Shown: in pieces, positions 15,001 through 26,881 of the stretch
Layout: each line of letters starts with the position of its first letter
How positions within the stretch are numbered: position 1 is the stretch's first letter
Origin: Aphanomyces cochlioides
Lineage: Eukaryota > Oomycota > Saprolegniomycetes > Saprolegniales > Verrucalvaceae
NCBI GenBank assembly: GCA_019828595.1
Contig: JAHQRK010000001.1
Span: 1,302,001-1,366,000, forward strand
DNA length: 64,000 nucleotides
Direction: 5' to 3'
Translations under genes and position numbers: made by a program
The notes under the pieces: generated by a model
The model's database searches: none
The model's input: the letters and a program-made list of their open reading frames with translations, nothing else
Told to the model about the DNA's origin: nothing

Positions 15001-18000
15001 GTATCGCACGACGCGCCTCTCAATTAATGTGCTGCCTACTGATCTTCAGGCGGCACTTGAAAATTTGCCAAGCATTGGTCGTGTTCGAGTGGCTCGCACG
15101 GGCTCTACCAACAACTACGTCTGGACTGTTACTTTCGTGAGTCAATTGGGACCCCTGAGTAGCCCAAATGTATTACGGGTAAACTCTTTGGGTCTAACAG
15201 GAACCTCCCCAAATCTAATTTCGTCTGTCGCTGTCGTGGGCACAAGTCCACTCAATTACAGGTCGCAGCAGGTCGCTTCAACGGCCAACTCTGTCATAAT
15301 TACTGGATTAACTGCTGGCACACCCTACTACGTTTACGTTAAAGCTTCGAATGACCGAGGATTTGGTATGTACGGCACGCCGACGCCTCCGTCTTATGTA
15401 CCAATTGGTGTGCCTTCTCAATTATCGAATGTTTACCTCCGGTCTCTTAGCCCGACGCAGGTTGAGTTATCTTACGATGAAGTCGACGTTTCAGGAGGTG
15501 CTTCGGTGGATCAGTACATCATCCAATATGGCAACGACGCCTCCTTTCAGAACGCTATGGTCATTCCACCTGTGATGCCACAAAATAAATACTTCCGTGT
15601 CACAACTGCAGCAGACCTCGGACCAATTGACCCCACGAGTTTCTTTACACTCTCTCTGTCTAATTACTTCGGTGTGTATAATGTCGACCTCGGAGGCTAT
15701 TTCACATTATTGACAAACAGCCAATTTATCACACAAGTACCATCAAATCCTTCTGGAGGTATAACACAAGTCGACTTGACTAAGCTCGTCGGTCGAGGCG
15801 AATTCATCAAAATTGGCACCCAGGAATTTCGCATTTGCTTGGACCCAACTGTGTCTTACGCAATTCCAGGTATCACTGTGACGCAATTTAACACTGCCAC
15901 CAATGTAATTACCGTATCACCTGCGTTATCCAATGACCCTGTCTTGGTCATTGGGACGAGTATTCGCGTACGAGATTGCTCGATGGTCATAACTGGTCTT
16001 CCAACGACAACAACTATTTCTGTATCACATCAGTGTTTTGCCAACTTTGGTCCAGCAGCAACTGATGCGCTGAATGTGCACTGGGGGGCCAGCGCGATAC
16101 CGCTCTGCGCTAAGTCCAATCCATGGTCAACTGCAATCTACACTGGTGTATCGCTGGTCAAAGTACCAGTTTTCAAGTTGGATACAGCTTTGGGAAGCTT
16201 CACCAATCTTGACACGACAGTTGTTTCTGGCAATGTTCTCACGTCACAATGGAATGACGTAGCCAGCACAATTCACTCGATACCATCCAGTATAGGTTGC
16301 GAAGACTTTATTCGAATTGGTGATCCTTTCAATGGCCAAATCGCTCGAGTATTTACCCCGTGTTCAGGTGGCACATGTTCATGTGCCGGTCTGACAGCTA
16401 GTCTGCTACCTTTGGGTGATCCCACATCGCCTTCTCTTGCATCAAGTCTCTCGTACGATGCACTCCAGTATGCAACCCAGGAGATACAAACGATTCGCAT
16501 CGCGACGTCAGCAAATGACTTTACACCAGGTGTTGGTGGTTTCCGTCTCCAATTTGGCACAGATGTGACAGCGACAACACTTGCCGGGGGGGATGGCAGT
16601 GCAAATGTCAACTCCCAGTATGGCTGCTTACTCTGGGCTTCTGGCACTTCACCTCAGGCTGACATTGCTGACAGCGCAGCAATTCAGGCCGAGCTCATGA
16701 CGCTACCTTCTATTGACCAGGTTAGCGTCAGCCGCAAGCTGTACCTGAACCCAACAGTTGTGGTGTATTCAGTCACATTCACGGGCTATAAAGTTCGCGG
16801 TCTGCTTCCTACTCTGCAAGTGATTCATCGGGGAACCAACGGGTGCAGCGCATTTGCTGGGGCAACACCAAATGTCCCTGTTGTGTCAAAAATCCAATCT
16901 TCATATGTGAATATTTATCGACTCGAAAAGACGAACGATATTCCCGTCACAGCCAGCGCACTGGACGTCAAAGCAGCAATTGAATCGCTTTCTCTATCAT
17001 GCAAGGTCGACGTCTATCGCGCGACGGCCAAGAATGGCTACAATTGGTTCGTCACATTCAGCCGCAGCACGCCACCAAATTTGCTCTCTTTTCAACCGAA
17101 TGATTTTAAGCTCAGTGCAATTTTGGACCCCAGTGCTGCAGTCACGCGCATGAACAAAGTAGTTTTGAATGTTCCATCAAGTGGCCAAAGTGTATATGCC
17201 CGTATAGCTGCTCATAACGTCGCGGGTCTTGGACAAATGACGATTCCAACACCATCATCCACCCAAGCTACGAGTCGACCGCCTAGTCGAGTAACGTCAT
17301 TGCGAGTTGATGTTGTGTCGGACACGGAGCTCTTGGTGCAGTGGCAGGACCCGATAGAATCGGGCGGTCAAAATGTGTCTGAGTTCAATGTTGAATGGTC
17401 TACGGGTGCCACAAAATGGAATCAAGTTGTCAAGTACACTGACACGGTCGGTGTGAATGACGTCGAAGTCATTTCAGTCTCTGCTCCGTCAGTTGGCGCG
17501 TACACGTTCTTGGGTGGATCCTTCCAGCTCCAGTTTGACAATCAAGTCACTGATGAACTACCATTTGATATATCTGCTGCTAATATGCAAGCAGCATTGC
17601 AATCGCTCTGCACGATCGACTCAGTCACAGTTACCCGAGAGTTAGGGCCAAACGTACTACATCATAATCATATTTTGTGGTCTAATTTATGACTAGGGTT
17701 TTACGTGGCTTGTCACGTTTTCTCAGAAGATGTACGCAGGCAACCAATTCACTCAGTACACATCAAAGTTGCAGACTCAAATTGGTCATCGTCTCGCAGT
17801 TCTCGGCAATAATCTCTTAATCTGCTCTGACATTTCTCGAACTCAGTGCCAGCAAAAAACAATTAATGGCGCACAATCTATTTCCCCTAGTGCTGTTACA
17901 GGAAGTTTAGCTGAAATTCAGACGCTTCTCTGCACTGCCGCAGCTGGTCAGACGTTCGTGCTAAATTACATGGGATATGCTACAACAGCCATCTCAACAA

Positions 18001-19343
18001 CTGCGACTCAAGCTCAATTTGCAAGTGCACTGGCGAGTTTACCGTTTGTGTTTTTAACTGCGACTTTTTCGGCCGGCCAGACAAGTGTCTGCGATCCCAC
18101 GACGCCATTGCCCGTGACCATTCAATTCAGCTCTGAAATGGGCGATGTTCCTCTCCTCACAGCAACTGGGACCGGTACTTTTTCGATTGTCGAATCGACA
18201 AAAGGTCGCTTTCAGCATCGAGTTGGTGTAGCTCCTCACTCGTATTTGATCACCGGTCTCTCATCGGCAAACAGCTATACTATACGCGTTGCAGCATACA
18301 ATAATCTAGGCTATGGAAGTTTTCATCAAGCGATGTCAACTTATATTCCAAAGCCCAAAGGCCCGACGATGCCAGCTTCAGTAAGATTACTGCCCCAGAC
18401 TGCTACATCTTTTGCTGTTGTGTGGGAAGAGCCCATTAGCTATGGTGGTAGTGCAGTCACCAACTACATCGTCGATTGGGACCACACGAGAACATTTCGA
18501 AGTCAGTGTGGTGACAATGCCGAAGTACAATATCTCACTGTGGCAGGCGTATCAACCTTGGATGCAACAAAACAGTTCCAGCTCTCAATCGGCACGACTG
18601 TTGTTGGTTGCATCAATTGGGGCATCACAGATACCGCCCTTCAGACACTCATTCGGGCTATTACAGGCTATGGTGCCGTGACAGTTGTGCGGCACGGCGA
18701 TGCTTCGGCCGCGTGGAACTATGGTCACATGTATGAGGTGACATTCTACTCTCCATTGACGTCTCCACCATTGGGAAATGTACCCACAATGGTTGCCGCA
18801 CTTGTGCCTGGATGTGCTAGCTTCACGACTGGTATATTCACAGTCACAACTCAAACATTTGGCCCTGGGCTCGATACGATTGAAGGCGTGGGTCGACAAA
18901 CACCAACAGACAACGAATGCAATGCCATGTACTTACAGCCACTTGGAAGGAAAACTGTGTCCGACTCGGTAGCTAAGGCCACGGCACTATCTTTGGCGGT
19001 TCCAGCTGGCACCAATCTTAAACCACTTTGTCTCTCGTGTGCTCAAACTTTGTCGGGCACCACGGTGACCGTGACGACCGACTTGTCGACAGACTTAACG
19101 TTTGGTCAGGTCTTCAGTATTGGCAGTGCTTCATGTGTGTACACAGTACAATCATCTGATGCGACGTCGATCACCATCGCTCCAGGTCAGGCTTGCCTTG
19201 GGTTTACAGGTCAAGCATTGCCTGTGTACCGCTACTCCATGCGGGCATATGTCGTCCAAGATGCTGAAGCGGGCAAACCGTACTTTGTTCGTGTCGCAGC
19301 CCAAAATTCCATTGCGAATGGCCCACCAAACTACAGCTATTAG
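1..19343 (+). CDS. Giant secreted FN3/PA14 repeat protein, 5' end outside the window
   Basis: The reading frame is already open at base 2, so the true start and any signal peptide lie upstream. A 43-nt phase-0 intron at 17654-17696 joins the long first exon to the last one; the join restores the recurrent G-F-T-W-L-V-T-F pattern, and the protein ends with TAG at 19343 (over 6,400 residues). Two PA14-like domains lie near nt 1216-1690 and 5260-5690 (residues ~404-562 and ~1752-1895 of the visible part). Filamin-like beta-sandwich segments lie between them. From nt ~5750 on there are about 17 FN3-like domains, marked by Y-x-I/V-E-W-D and Y-F-V-R-V-x-A-x-N. Many FN3 domains are interrupted by a ~90-residue module (EVQ... 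G-F-L-F ... AL-L ... W-VTF). The likely role is extracellular adhesion or carbohydrate binding; this is inferred from domains only. The protein stops soon after an FN3 strand without a visible membrane anchor. Confidence 0.85.
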
Positions 19344-19668
19344 GGTATTTTCACATGTACGAAGTATAATTTCTTGAATGATTCATTATGTATTTTACAA
19401 ATTTGGCGGAAGAGTGCAATTGCGTTGGTAGTGCATACATTTGTCACATACTCTCTCTGGTTTAGTCTTATCACTCGCAAGCACAAGTTTTGACTTGGAG
19501 CATTTTCCGCACACCAAAGTGCCACATCGCCTAAAACGTGGGGACTTAATTGTCAGAAAGAACAGTCAGCATACTTGCAATGATGTCGAGTTCGATGGAA
19601 TGCAAATTTGTTCGAGCAAATCGTACAGTTCTACATAGAAAATGTTTCTATAAATCACAATGGGAGTC
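19344..19668. other. Tail-to-tail intergenic region
   Basis: 325 bp between two converging stop codons, presumably holding the two 3' ends. The frame after the TAG at 19343 stays open for about 50 codons, but the product looks nothing like FN3. I see no gene here. Confidence 0.5.
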
Positions 19669-22600
19669 CTAGCGTACCTTAGCACCAAACATATAGATAG
19701 GTGCATATCCTGTGCTAGGTTCTGAAACACTTGAACTGCACGAAACCAAGTCGCTTGAAGCGCAACTTTGAATGCAATGATTTATTGCGCGAGTCCACTC
19801 ATCGCGGTCGTTTAATGCATCCAGAATGAATTCTTTTGCCATAGCCTCAATGCTATCCTGATGCAAGGTTGAATAGGCTCATACCAAATACGGATACCTC
19901 GAACAAGTCGTCGCCAATTACACGGAATTGACTCGGACTGTCCTTGACACTCTCGATTTCGCAACTTTGGATAACAAGTTGGACTTCTGGACTCGTCTGG
20001 AACGACGAGGCAAATGATAGATTTTGGTAGTCGACTGTAACCCACATACGCTTCCATTTCTTGCCGCGTTTCACGGGCAACCAGCCCGACTTGATAGTCA
20101 AGTCAGCTTCGTTGTTGTTTTCGTTCTCATCGACCGATGACACGGACAAACGTGAGGTAAACTCAATTCGTCCAATTTCATCCTGCAAATATTTTACAAC
20201 ATGTTTAAGCGATAGATCTTACTTGAATGGCTGTAAGCCAGCGAATTTGATCTTGGGCAGTTTCTGCAATCAAGAGAAACGACTTATGATTTGACAGGAA
20301 CTTGAAAGCACTACATTGTGTGACTTAGACATGTAATTGCAAGAGAAAAATTACTTGTCATGACTTTGCTCTGTCGAGAGGACACTGCGTATACTGTCTG
20401 TGAGGCTGTCAACTGGTAACACGGAACACCCTTTCAATTCAATAATTTTGTGCTTCCTCTGGTACGTAGCGATCCAATCTGTAGGTGCATACAATAGTGC
20501 TACGAAGAAAAGCAGTCAATAGAAGTCATTCTTATGCAGTACCGTTGTTAAACAAAACGACATGGTAGACTTTGACTGTGTGGCGACAAACTTTCCGCAA
20601 TAGGCCCTCCGTAATAAATTGGCGGTCCTTTTCGGGTTTTAGTGAATACTTGAATTCGACTTGACGAAGTTTTCTCGCGTTGTCGCGAGCAACAATATTA
20701 TCTTGAATCATTTGGACAACGCGGTTCACAGCAGCAATGGACGATTGCAGCGGTACGTAGTCCATATGTGTGTCGTCAGTGCATTCCATCAATTCTTGCA
20801 GGAAAACTTTATACTTGGGAATCCGCTCCATGGGCATGTTTAAGTATGTCCTCAGTCGATGCAGGGTAGGTTCGTCCATGTGTAGCTGAATTTCTTCCAA
20901 CATGGATTTGAATCGTTTCGACTACATTACACATTTGACATCGTGAGAGTTTTGGGAAACATCTACCTCAATTGTTGCAAGTGCTGTATCATGGTAGCAG
21001 GCATATGAAGAATACATTTGAAAGAGAGGGGCATACGCGTTGAAAATTGCGCCCTGAAATTGGCAATTACATCAGAGATAAAGATGTCTTACTTACTACT
21101 CGGTGGACCGGATTTATGGAGCTCTCTGTTTCTTTTAAATGACGCGTGAGATGATCCAAGAGTTGTTGGTTTAGCGTGTATATTTGACCCATACTGTTTA
21201 CATCAGGTTTAACATGGATTTTAGAATACCTTGTGAAGAAGATGGACATATCAGCATCCAGAAGAGACTTTTTCGTGTAGTTTTCGTGTCCTATAGAATT
21301 TACAAGGCCTTGAGGCATTCCAGCACCTAGTACATGTGTTAATATTGGAACCAGAAATAGTTCGGCTCACGTTTATTGAGTCCGATCAATGTAAATGTTT
21401 TCTTCAATTGTTCATGTTTCTTCATTGACATTTGAGACAATCTCCTCTGGAGACTGAGTTTGCGGTTGTGCTCCAAACTTCGCTTTCTTTCGACCTCTCT
21501 TAGCATCAATGGCTGCACAAATACGCGGATGCATTCGCCGATACATTCGACATAACTTTCCTCCTAAATAAGTTAATACAGTAATCCAATCAAGAATCAT
21601 GATTACCGAGCGAACTATTTCTTTGAGGATATGATGCCGGTATCGTTCTGCCTTGTGGTCGTCGTATACAAGAAAATCCAGTCTATCGAGATCAATGTCG
21701 TTAACTACGTATAATGTCAGGCTGGGAATGTAGCAAGCCATATACTCTGAGGATTGCCCGTCGTCGACGCTAACGTCTCATCCATTGAGCGTGTCCTCAC
21801 GGCGGAAGACATTCGTTTTAATGCCTTGCTAGCTGATTTTTCAATTGCTTGAGTCCATTGAGCTAATTGCTCATTTGAAAAAGCGCACAAGAGCCACTCT
21901 TGGTCGTCCCAGCGATTCTTGTCCATCATTTTTGAGGCGACTTTTAGTGGTGACTTTTTGCCTGTTGTTGGTGCTGGTGTTGAAGGCGAAATTTGAAAAC
22001 AATATGAAGAGCGCCTACGTCTTATGAGCTACAGACCTGAAAACCAGTACATACTTATCAGGGCGTCGGACAACAATAGCGCCAGACAAGTTTAGGGTTT
22101 TTGTCACAACCCCACCGCAGTATTGCCGTAGTATACCTCCTTTGATGTCAAAGTCATATTCACTCCACTAAATAATTCGATTAAGCATTTAATCAAAGGC
22201 ATTGTTACCTTGTTTTTGCGATCTCGGCGCAAGAGGCTTTGTTTCTTGAACTCGATTAAGCATCCGAGCCACTTGTTTGCACACTCTTTGACCTTTTCTA
22301 GTACTTTAAAGCATGGATCGCAGACTCTGACTGATTTAGGGTCGTTATCCATCAAAATAGACCGATGTTCAGAGCAAAATCCACACACCACAAATCCACA
22401 TCGTCTATTCACCATGTGTGAGAGAGTTGAGCAATTTCCAATCTTACCGGCAATGGTGCCTCCTCAATAGCAGTGTAAAAGACTTTTGACAATGGCTACA
22501 TGAGCCTGCCACACTATCGGGAATCCACAATGCAGCAGCGGAATTGTCAATAGTCAAAGCTGAGTCTTTGGCTTGTGTTTCTGCGATTAACTGTGTAATC

Positions 22601-24036
22601 AGGGACACCCAAGCTTGTTTTTCTGCAACATTGGCTGCGAACAATACAAAGGACTTTTGTGTGCTCGACATCTACGCTCTTCTTTGTCAATCGGGTGCTC
22701 CAGAGGTATAAGTCTACCATAAACCCACAATCAATTGATTCCGTGGAATATAGTTTTGAATAAGACGCTGGCAACGTCGCATCGACACGGCATGCTTTGG
22801 AATGAAAATCCACAGTTCGTCTTGCATGAAATGTGTCCATTGCAAGAATATCACTGTAAAGCAAGAGATCGTTGAATAAATGGATCATAACCTTGTCCTT
22901 TCGTTTTGTTGATAGCTATTTCCATGTTTAAGGATCCGGATTTGAATTTTACAATACCTTCACCAAGACGCCTGATTTTATCAACCGGCGGTCTAGCGTA
23001 AATAATGACACTTGACCAGCGAACTGGGCTTGGATTTTGAGCACTTCTTCCATCTTTTCTTTCTGTTGAAGGGTTTCATTCATCAGTTGAGCAGCTTTCC
23101 CAACAGATTCCACGGCCTAAAACAGTTGTTTAGCTGCAAATATGTTGTTCAATTTGGACAAACTTGTTGAAGAGAGGCTAAATCTGGGTGATTTTTCTGC
23201 GTGTACTCCATAACCCGCTTGAACAATATGAGTTTGTTTCACCTGGCAAGAAGCAAACCTGAAGCAATAAGCTGTATCTCGGAATACGCTGAATAGGAAG
23301 GATCAAGAAACTCTCAAAGTTTTGATTTGAACCACATTGGCGTTGATATTGCTACGATAGATCATGGAAAGGCGAAGAAGTCTAGACTTACATCCATCAG
23401 TGCGGTAAATTCCTTGGACTGCGTCCTGTATTCATTGACTAAAGGAGTAAAGTCGTCGAAGAACTTAGCGTATTCCGTGTAGAATTTGGTGAATAGAGGA
23501 ATATAGCGATTGAACAAATCAGCAACTCGTTCGGTTACATCGTTTCCAGGCTCTTCTTGGATGGTGACTTGCATGAGCTCTTCCAAAAATGTCGAGTTCA
23601 ATGTGACGAGCTTGTGTAGTGTGGTGAAAAAAACCTATATGCATGTTAGGCAATGAACAGAATGCGTTCGTACAGCTGCTGCGGTGTTTTCCATGATGGG
23701 ATGTTTTGCTTCTTGCATGGGCTTCACATACGATTCGACAAGAGTGATGAGACCTTTCACGTATGTTGCTTCTGTCGTGCAAATTTCTTCGACAACAAGG
23801 TCGAGCTTCCCAACTTTTCTCTCTTTCATAGGTTCGTCTTCGTGTGTGCTTTGATTATTGTTCGCGTTGTCGTTGTCGAGCTGAGTTGGTGGTCGATTTT
23901 GTTTTTGTTTCCCCAAAGTTTTGGACGATCTTGAGGATTTGGAGGCTGCCATGCTTGTAAACGAATGTCTAATATCGGCTGCTCGTCTTCGTTCAGTCGA
24001 TGCACTGATGCTTCGCCGGAGCTTTTGTTTCTGCAT
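19669..24036 (-). CDS. Multi-domain RhoGEF: DH-PH-FYVE-PH followed by DH-PH-PH
   Basis: Twenty exons separated by 36-47 nt GT-AG introns sum to 3,570 nt, an unbroken frame of 1,189 residues. Minus-strand exon ends in order: 24036-23674, 23634-23392, 23351-23259, 23217-23164, 23116-22958, 22915-22718, 22671-22448, 22404-22209, 22167-22055, 22014-21746, 21704-21607, 21563-21371, 21326-21230, 21193-21097, 21053-20967, 20921-20543, 20499-20355, 20310-20223, 20182-19898, 19857-19669. DH1 (residues ~78-265) has the LPIQRIPRYSLLL signature. PH1 (~290-400) follows. A FYVE finger (~423-485) keeps WxxD, RRHHCRRCG and four CxxC pairs. PH2 is at ~512-605. DH2 (~660-905) has MERIPKYKVFLQEL; PH3 (~925-1030) and PH4 (~1060-1165) follow. 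By family, DH-PH units load GTP on Rho/Rac/Cdc42 GTPases, and FYVE binds PI3P on endosomes. The start is the first ATG in frame before the basic N-terminus. Confidence 0.85.
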
Positions 24037-24814
24037 ACGAGATCTACAGAGCGTAGCGACGATCTCGGGACTGAGTTAGGAGAAAGAGGGTCAGATAGCA
24101 CACATGCTCTGGGTGAGATTCCCCACATACAAATCGCAAGTCAAAATATCTTCCGTCTCAAAATGCAACTATTCGAATTTAGTGTGAAGTGTTTTTCTTT
24201 ACTGTCAACTTTACACTTACACTTGAATAGTAAAGTAACACTATATTCTGAACTGCTTTACAGTAAAGTTTTTACACTAAGTTACAGTACTCAACTTTCA
24301 ATGACATGTCGATACTAATTCATGTTGTCTACGTCAACACGTGATGTTATTCCATCTTGGTTGCCCTCGATGGTCCACGTCCAAAGCAGGATATGCTGGA
24401 CTATCCACGGTTAAAGCTGCGTGGATTTATTTTCGATCACATGAATTCACATCGTAGAGTCCTCAAATGATTGTCTTCAACGCGATCTCAGATCAACAAC
24501 GTCTGACTTTACTACTTTACTGTAAATTTTAATTAGTTACGGTAAAGCTTAGCAACGAAATCATACTGTAATGCTGAGGCTTTGGGGGAAGTTTCTGACA
24601 GGCCTTGGGCCAAGAATGTAGGGTCGATTAGGCTGATATAAAGGCGATGTAGTCAGAGCTGTTGGCGTATTTGTTCAGGCTTCATTTCACCTCGAGAAGT
24701 GTATGTACCGTGCCGAAAATCTCATGCCCTGAACTTCAGACCTTCGATATTTTATAAATGACCTGTTAAATTTTATGCTGTCATTATGAGTGTCATTTTA
24801 AGGACGAGAATTCC
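24037..24814. other. Divergent intergenic region with TTTACAGTAAA-type inverted motifs
   Basis: 778 bp between two divergently transcribed genes. It should hold both promoters, but I see no clear TATA box. AT-rich stretches near 24195-24300 and 24505-24550 repeat TTTACAGTAAAG and its complement, which could be decayed transposon ends. No coding potential seen. Confidence 0.4.
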
Positions 24815-26442
24815 ATGCATCGTCTGTACTGTGCGGGCTTGCGTCATGCACATCTTCGTCCCGCCGCTTCAGCCGTTCAGACACGCTTGCGCCATCAACT
24901 AGCGTCAAGGAATCCATTCTTGGTTGGTGAAAGCGAGCTAGTTCCTGGTATCGAAGCCGTTGAAGTTCAGCTACGCCGCCAGAAAGCAGTTCAACTCCTA
25001 CCGCCCAACTCATTGCTCATTGTACGTGCTGTGTGTCGTCTCCATCGATGATAATGCTCTCTAGCTCAATGCAGCGGAGGAAAAGTATATGTCCCATGAC
25101 ATTCCTTACGATTTCCGCCAAGACTCGCACTTTTTGTATCTCACGGGCCTGGACGAGCCTGACGCGGTCGCAGTCTTAAAGAAGAACGCAGATGAATCGT
25201 CCGAGTACATTTTGTTTGTGCGGCCACGTGACGCTCACAGGTACTAATAGTCTAGGACGACAGAAGTCAATTATCATCTGCAATAGTGAACAATGGGACG
25301 GCCCACGTGTTGACGTCCATTCTGCCCGTACGCGCTACCTTGCAGATGCGGCCTACACATTGGATGAACTTGAAACGCACTTGGTCAAGCTTGTCGCGCC
25401 TGAAACGCAGCTCTTCTTGACTTCGGCGATCCAGAACCGCTACCCAAGCCGCTTCCTCGCTGCAGCTCAATCAATCTCTCAAAACCACCAGTTTCAAATG
25501 GCCGACAGTCTCTTAGACCAACTCCGTGTGATCAAATCTCCTGCCGAGATTGCACGCATGCAGGAGGCCACTTCCATCGGCTCTGATGCTTTTTGCTCTC
25601 TTATTAAGGGATCGTATCCTGGTCAGTTGGAAGTCGCCCTGGCCGGTCACTTCGAGGCTGAGTGCCGTGCACGTGGAGCCCCTCGCAATTCGTTTCCATG
25701 TGTCGTTGGTGCTGGGCCGAATGCTGCTGTAATTCATTACTTGTCCAAGCGCAGCATGCTGCGAGAAAATGAACTGGTCCTCATGGATGCAGGCTGTGAA
25801 ATCAGCGGCAACTATGTGAGCGACATCACAAGAACCTGGCCAGTGAATGGGCGATTCACTCGTCCACAAGAGCAGCTTTACTCATTAATATTGGACGTGC
25901 AATTGCGCTGTTTGGAGGTAAACAACACCATTGATGCGACGTCACGAGATGATAACTTGGTGTAGCGATTGCGTCAGGCAATGGAGCGAAAAGTAACCCT
26001 TTCTCTCGATGAACTTCACCAGTATTCGGTTGGCCTCTTGGGCGAAGGCATGAAGGACTTCGGCATCGTGCCGAATCATGTGAGCCTCAACTCTACCGAG
26101 TTCCACGCTATCTTTCGTGCGTACAACCCGACGCATCTCAGTCATTACCTCGGCATGGATGTCCACGATACTCCTCGCTATTCACGGTCATTGCCACTCC
26201 AGCCTGGGATGGTCGTGACTGTCGAGCCTGGCATTTATCTCCCTCTTCAAGACACGAACGTGCCAGCGGAATTCCGCGGCATTGGCATCCGTATCGAAGA
26301 CGATGTCCTGGTACGCAACGACATATCGAATAAAGGCTGACGAGATGTGGAATAGATCACAGAGACGGGCATTGAAATCCTGACGAGCCGTGTGCCCAAG
26401 ACCATCTCGGAGCTAGAGTCTTTCGTTGGGTCAAAAGCATAG
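24815..26442 (+). CDS. XPNPEP3: Mitochondrial Xaa-Pro aminopeptidase 3 (M24 metallopeptidase)
   Basis: Five exons (24815-25021, 25065-25240, 25287-25917, 25966-26310, 26356-26442) give 481 residues in one frame. The N-terminus is rich in Arg/Ala/Ser with few acids, like a mitochondrial import signal, and is followed by the family hallmark [16 protein letters not shown]. The C-terminal half is a pita-bread catalytic domain. Its metal ligands appear in order: Asp in LMDAGCE and in SDITR (~294-305), His in HYLGMDVHD (~398), Glu in EPGIY (~425) and Glu in GIRIEDD (~450). This family (yeast Icp55, human APP3) removes an N-terminal residue from imported proteins after MPP cleavage. An MPP beta subunit is also encoded in this window. 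Confidence 0.9.
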
Positions 26443-26881
26443 AGTCCTCATAGACGACATCTTGATAGACATATCGTGGAGTTACAACTCTGCCATGTTG
26501 AGTTTGCAAGCATGTGGACATTTCAAATGTGTGAAACGATCCAAATAAAGTTTCCGAGGGATTGAACCAACCGCTTCAAATCGGTCCTGAGATCTCCATC
26601 AATCTCGCTCTTGGGACTAGATGGCCATGACGCGACTGTTTCGGCTTTGACGGCGAGGCATCTCCACGGAGAACGATGTCGACTTGGAGGAAATTCCCCA
26701 ACAACCAGGTGCATCTTTGGTCAGATTTGTTTCGTCAACGAACACCGCACGGAAAGTATACTTTAATTAAAATAAAAGTTCCATTCGCACTTAAGCCATC
26801 CAATATTTAATGTTCAAGTTGACTAAACAGAAAGATCGCTGAGGGACACCACACAATCCTCTTCGCACACTCCCTCGCAGC
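26443..26881. other. Intergenic region
   Basis: 439 bp between two plus-strand genes. It should hold the promoter of the thiolase gene. The minus strand has a short open stretch with a VFVDETN string, too short and broken to call. The last ~100 bp is AT-rich. Confidence 0.4.

Noticed and set aside
17693..17729. Frame break at the end of the giant ORF read as a sequencing error or pseudogene
   Set aside because: A clean GT-AG intron of normal length restores both the frame and the repeat pattern.
24195..24550. A small MITE defined by TTTACAGTAAAG and CTTTACTGTAAA
   Set aside because: The motifs are not at the ends of one interval and no target duplication is visible.
26523..26714. Minus-strand stretch with VFVDETN, recalling a DDE transposase motif
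   Set aside because: Too short, with stops close by, and no second or third catalytic motif.
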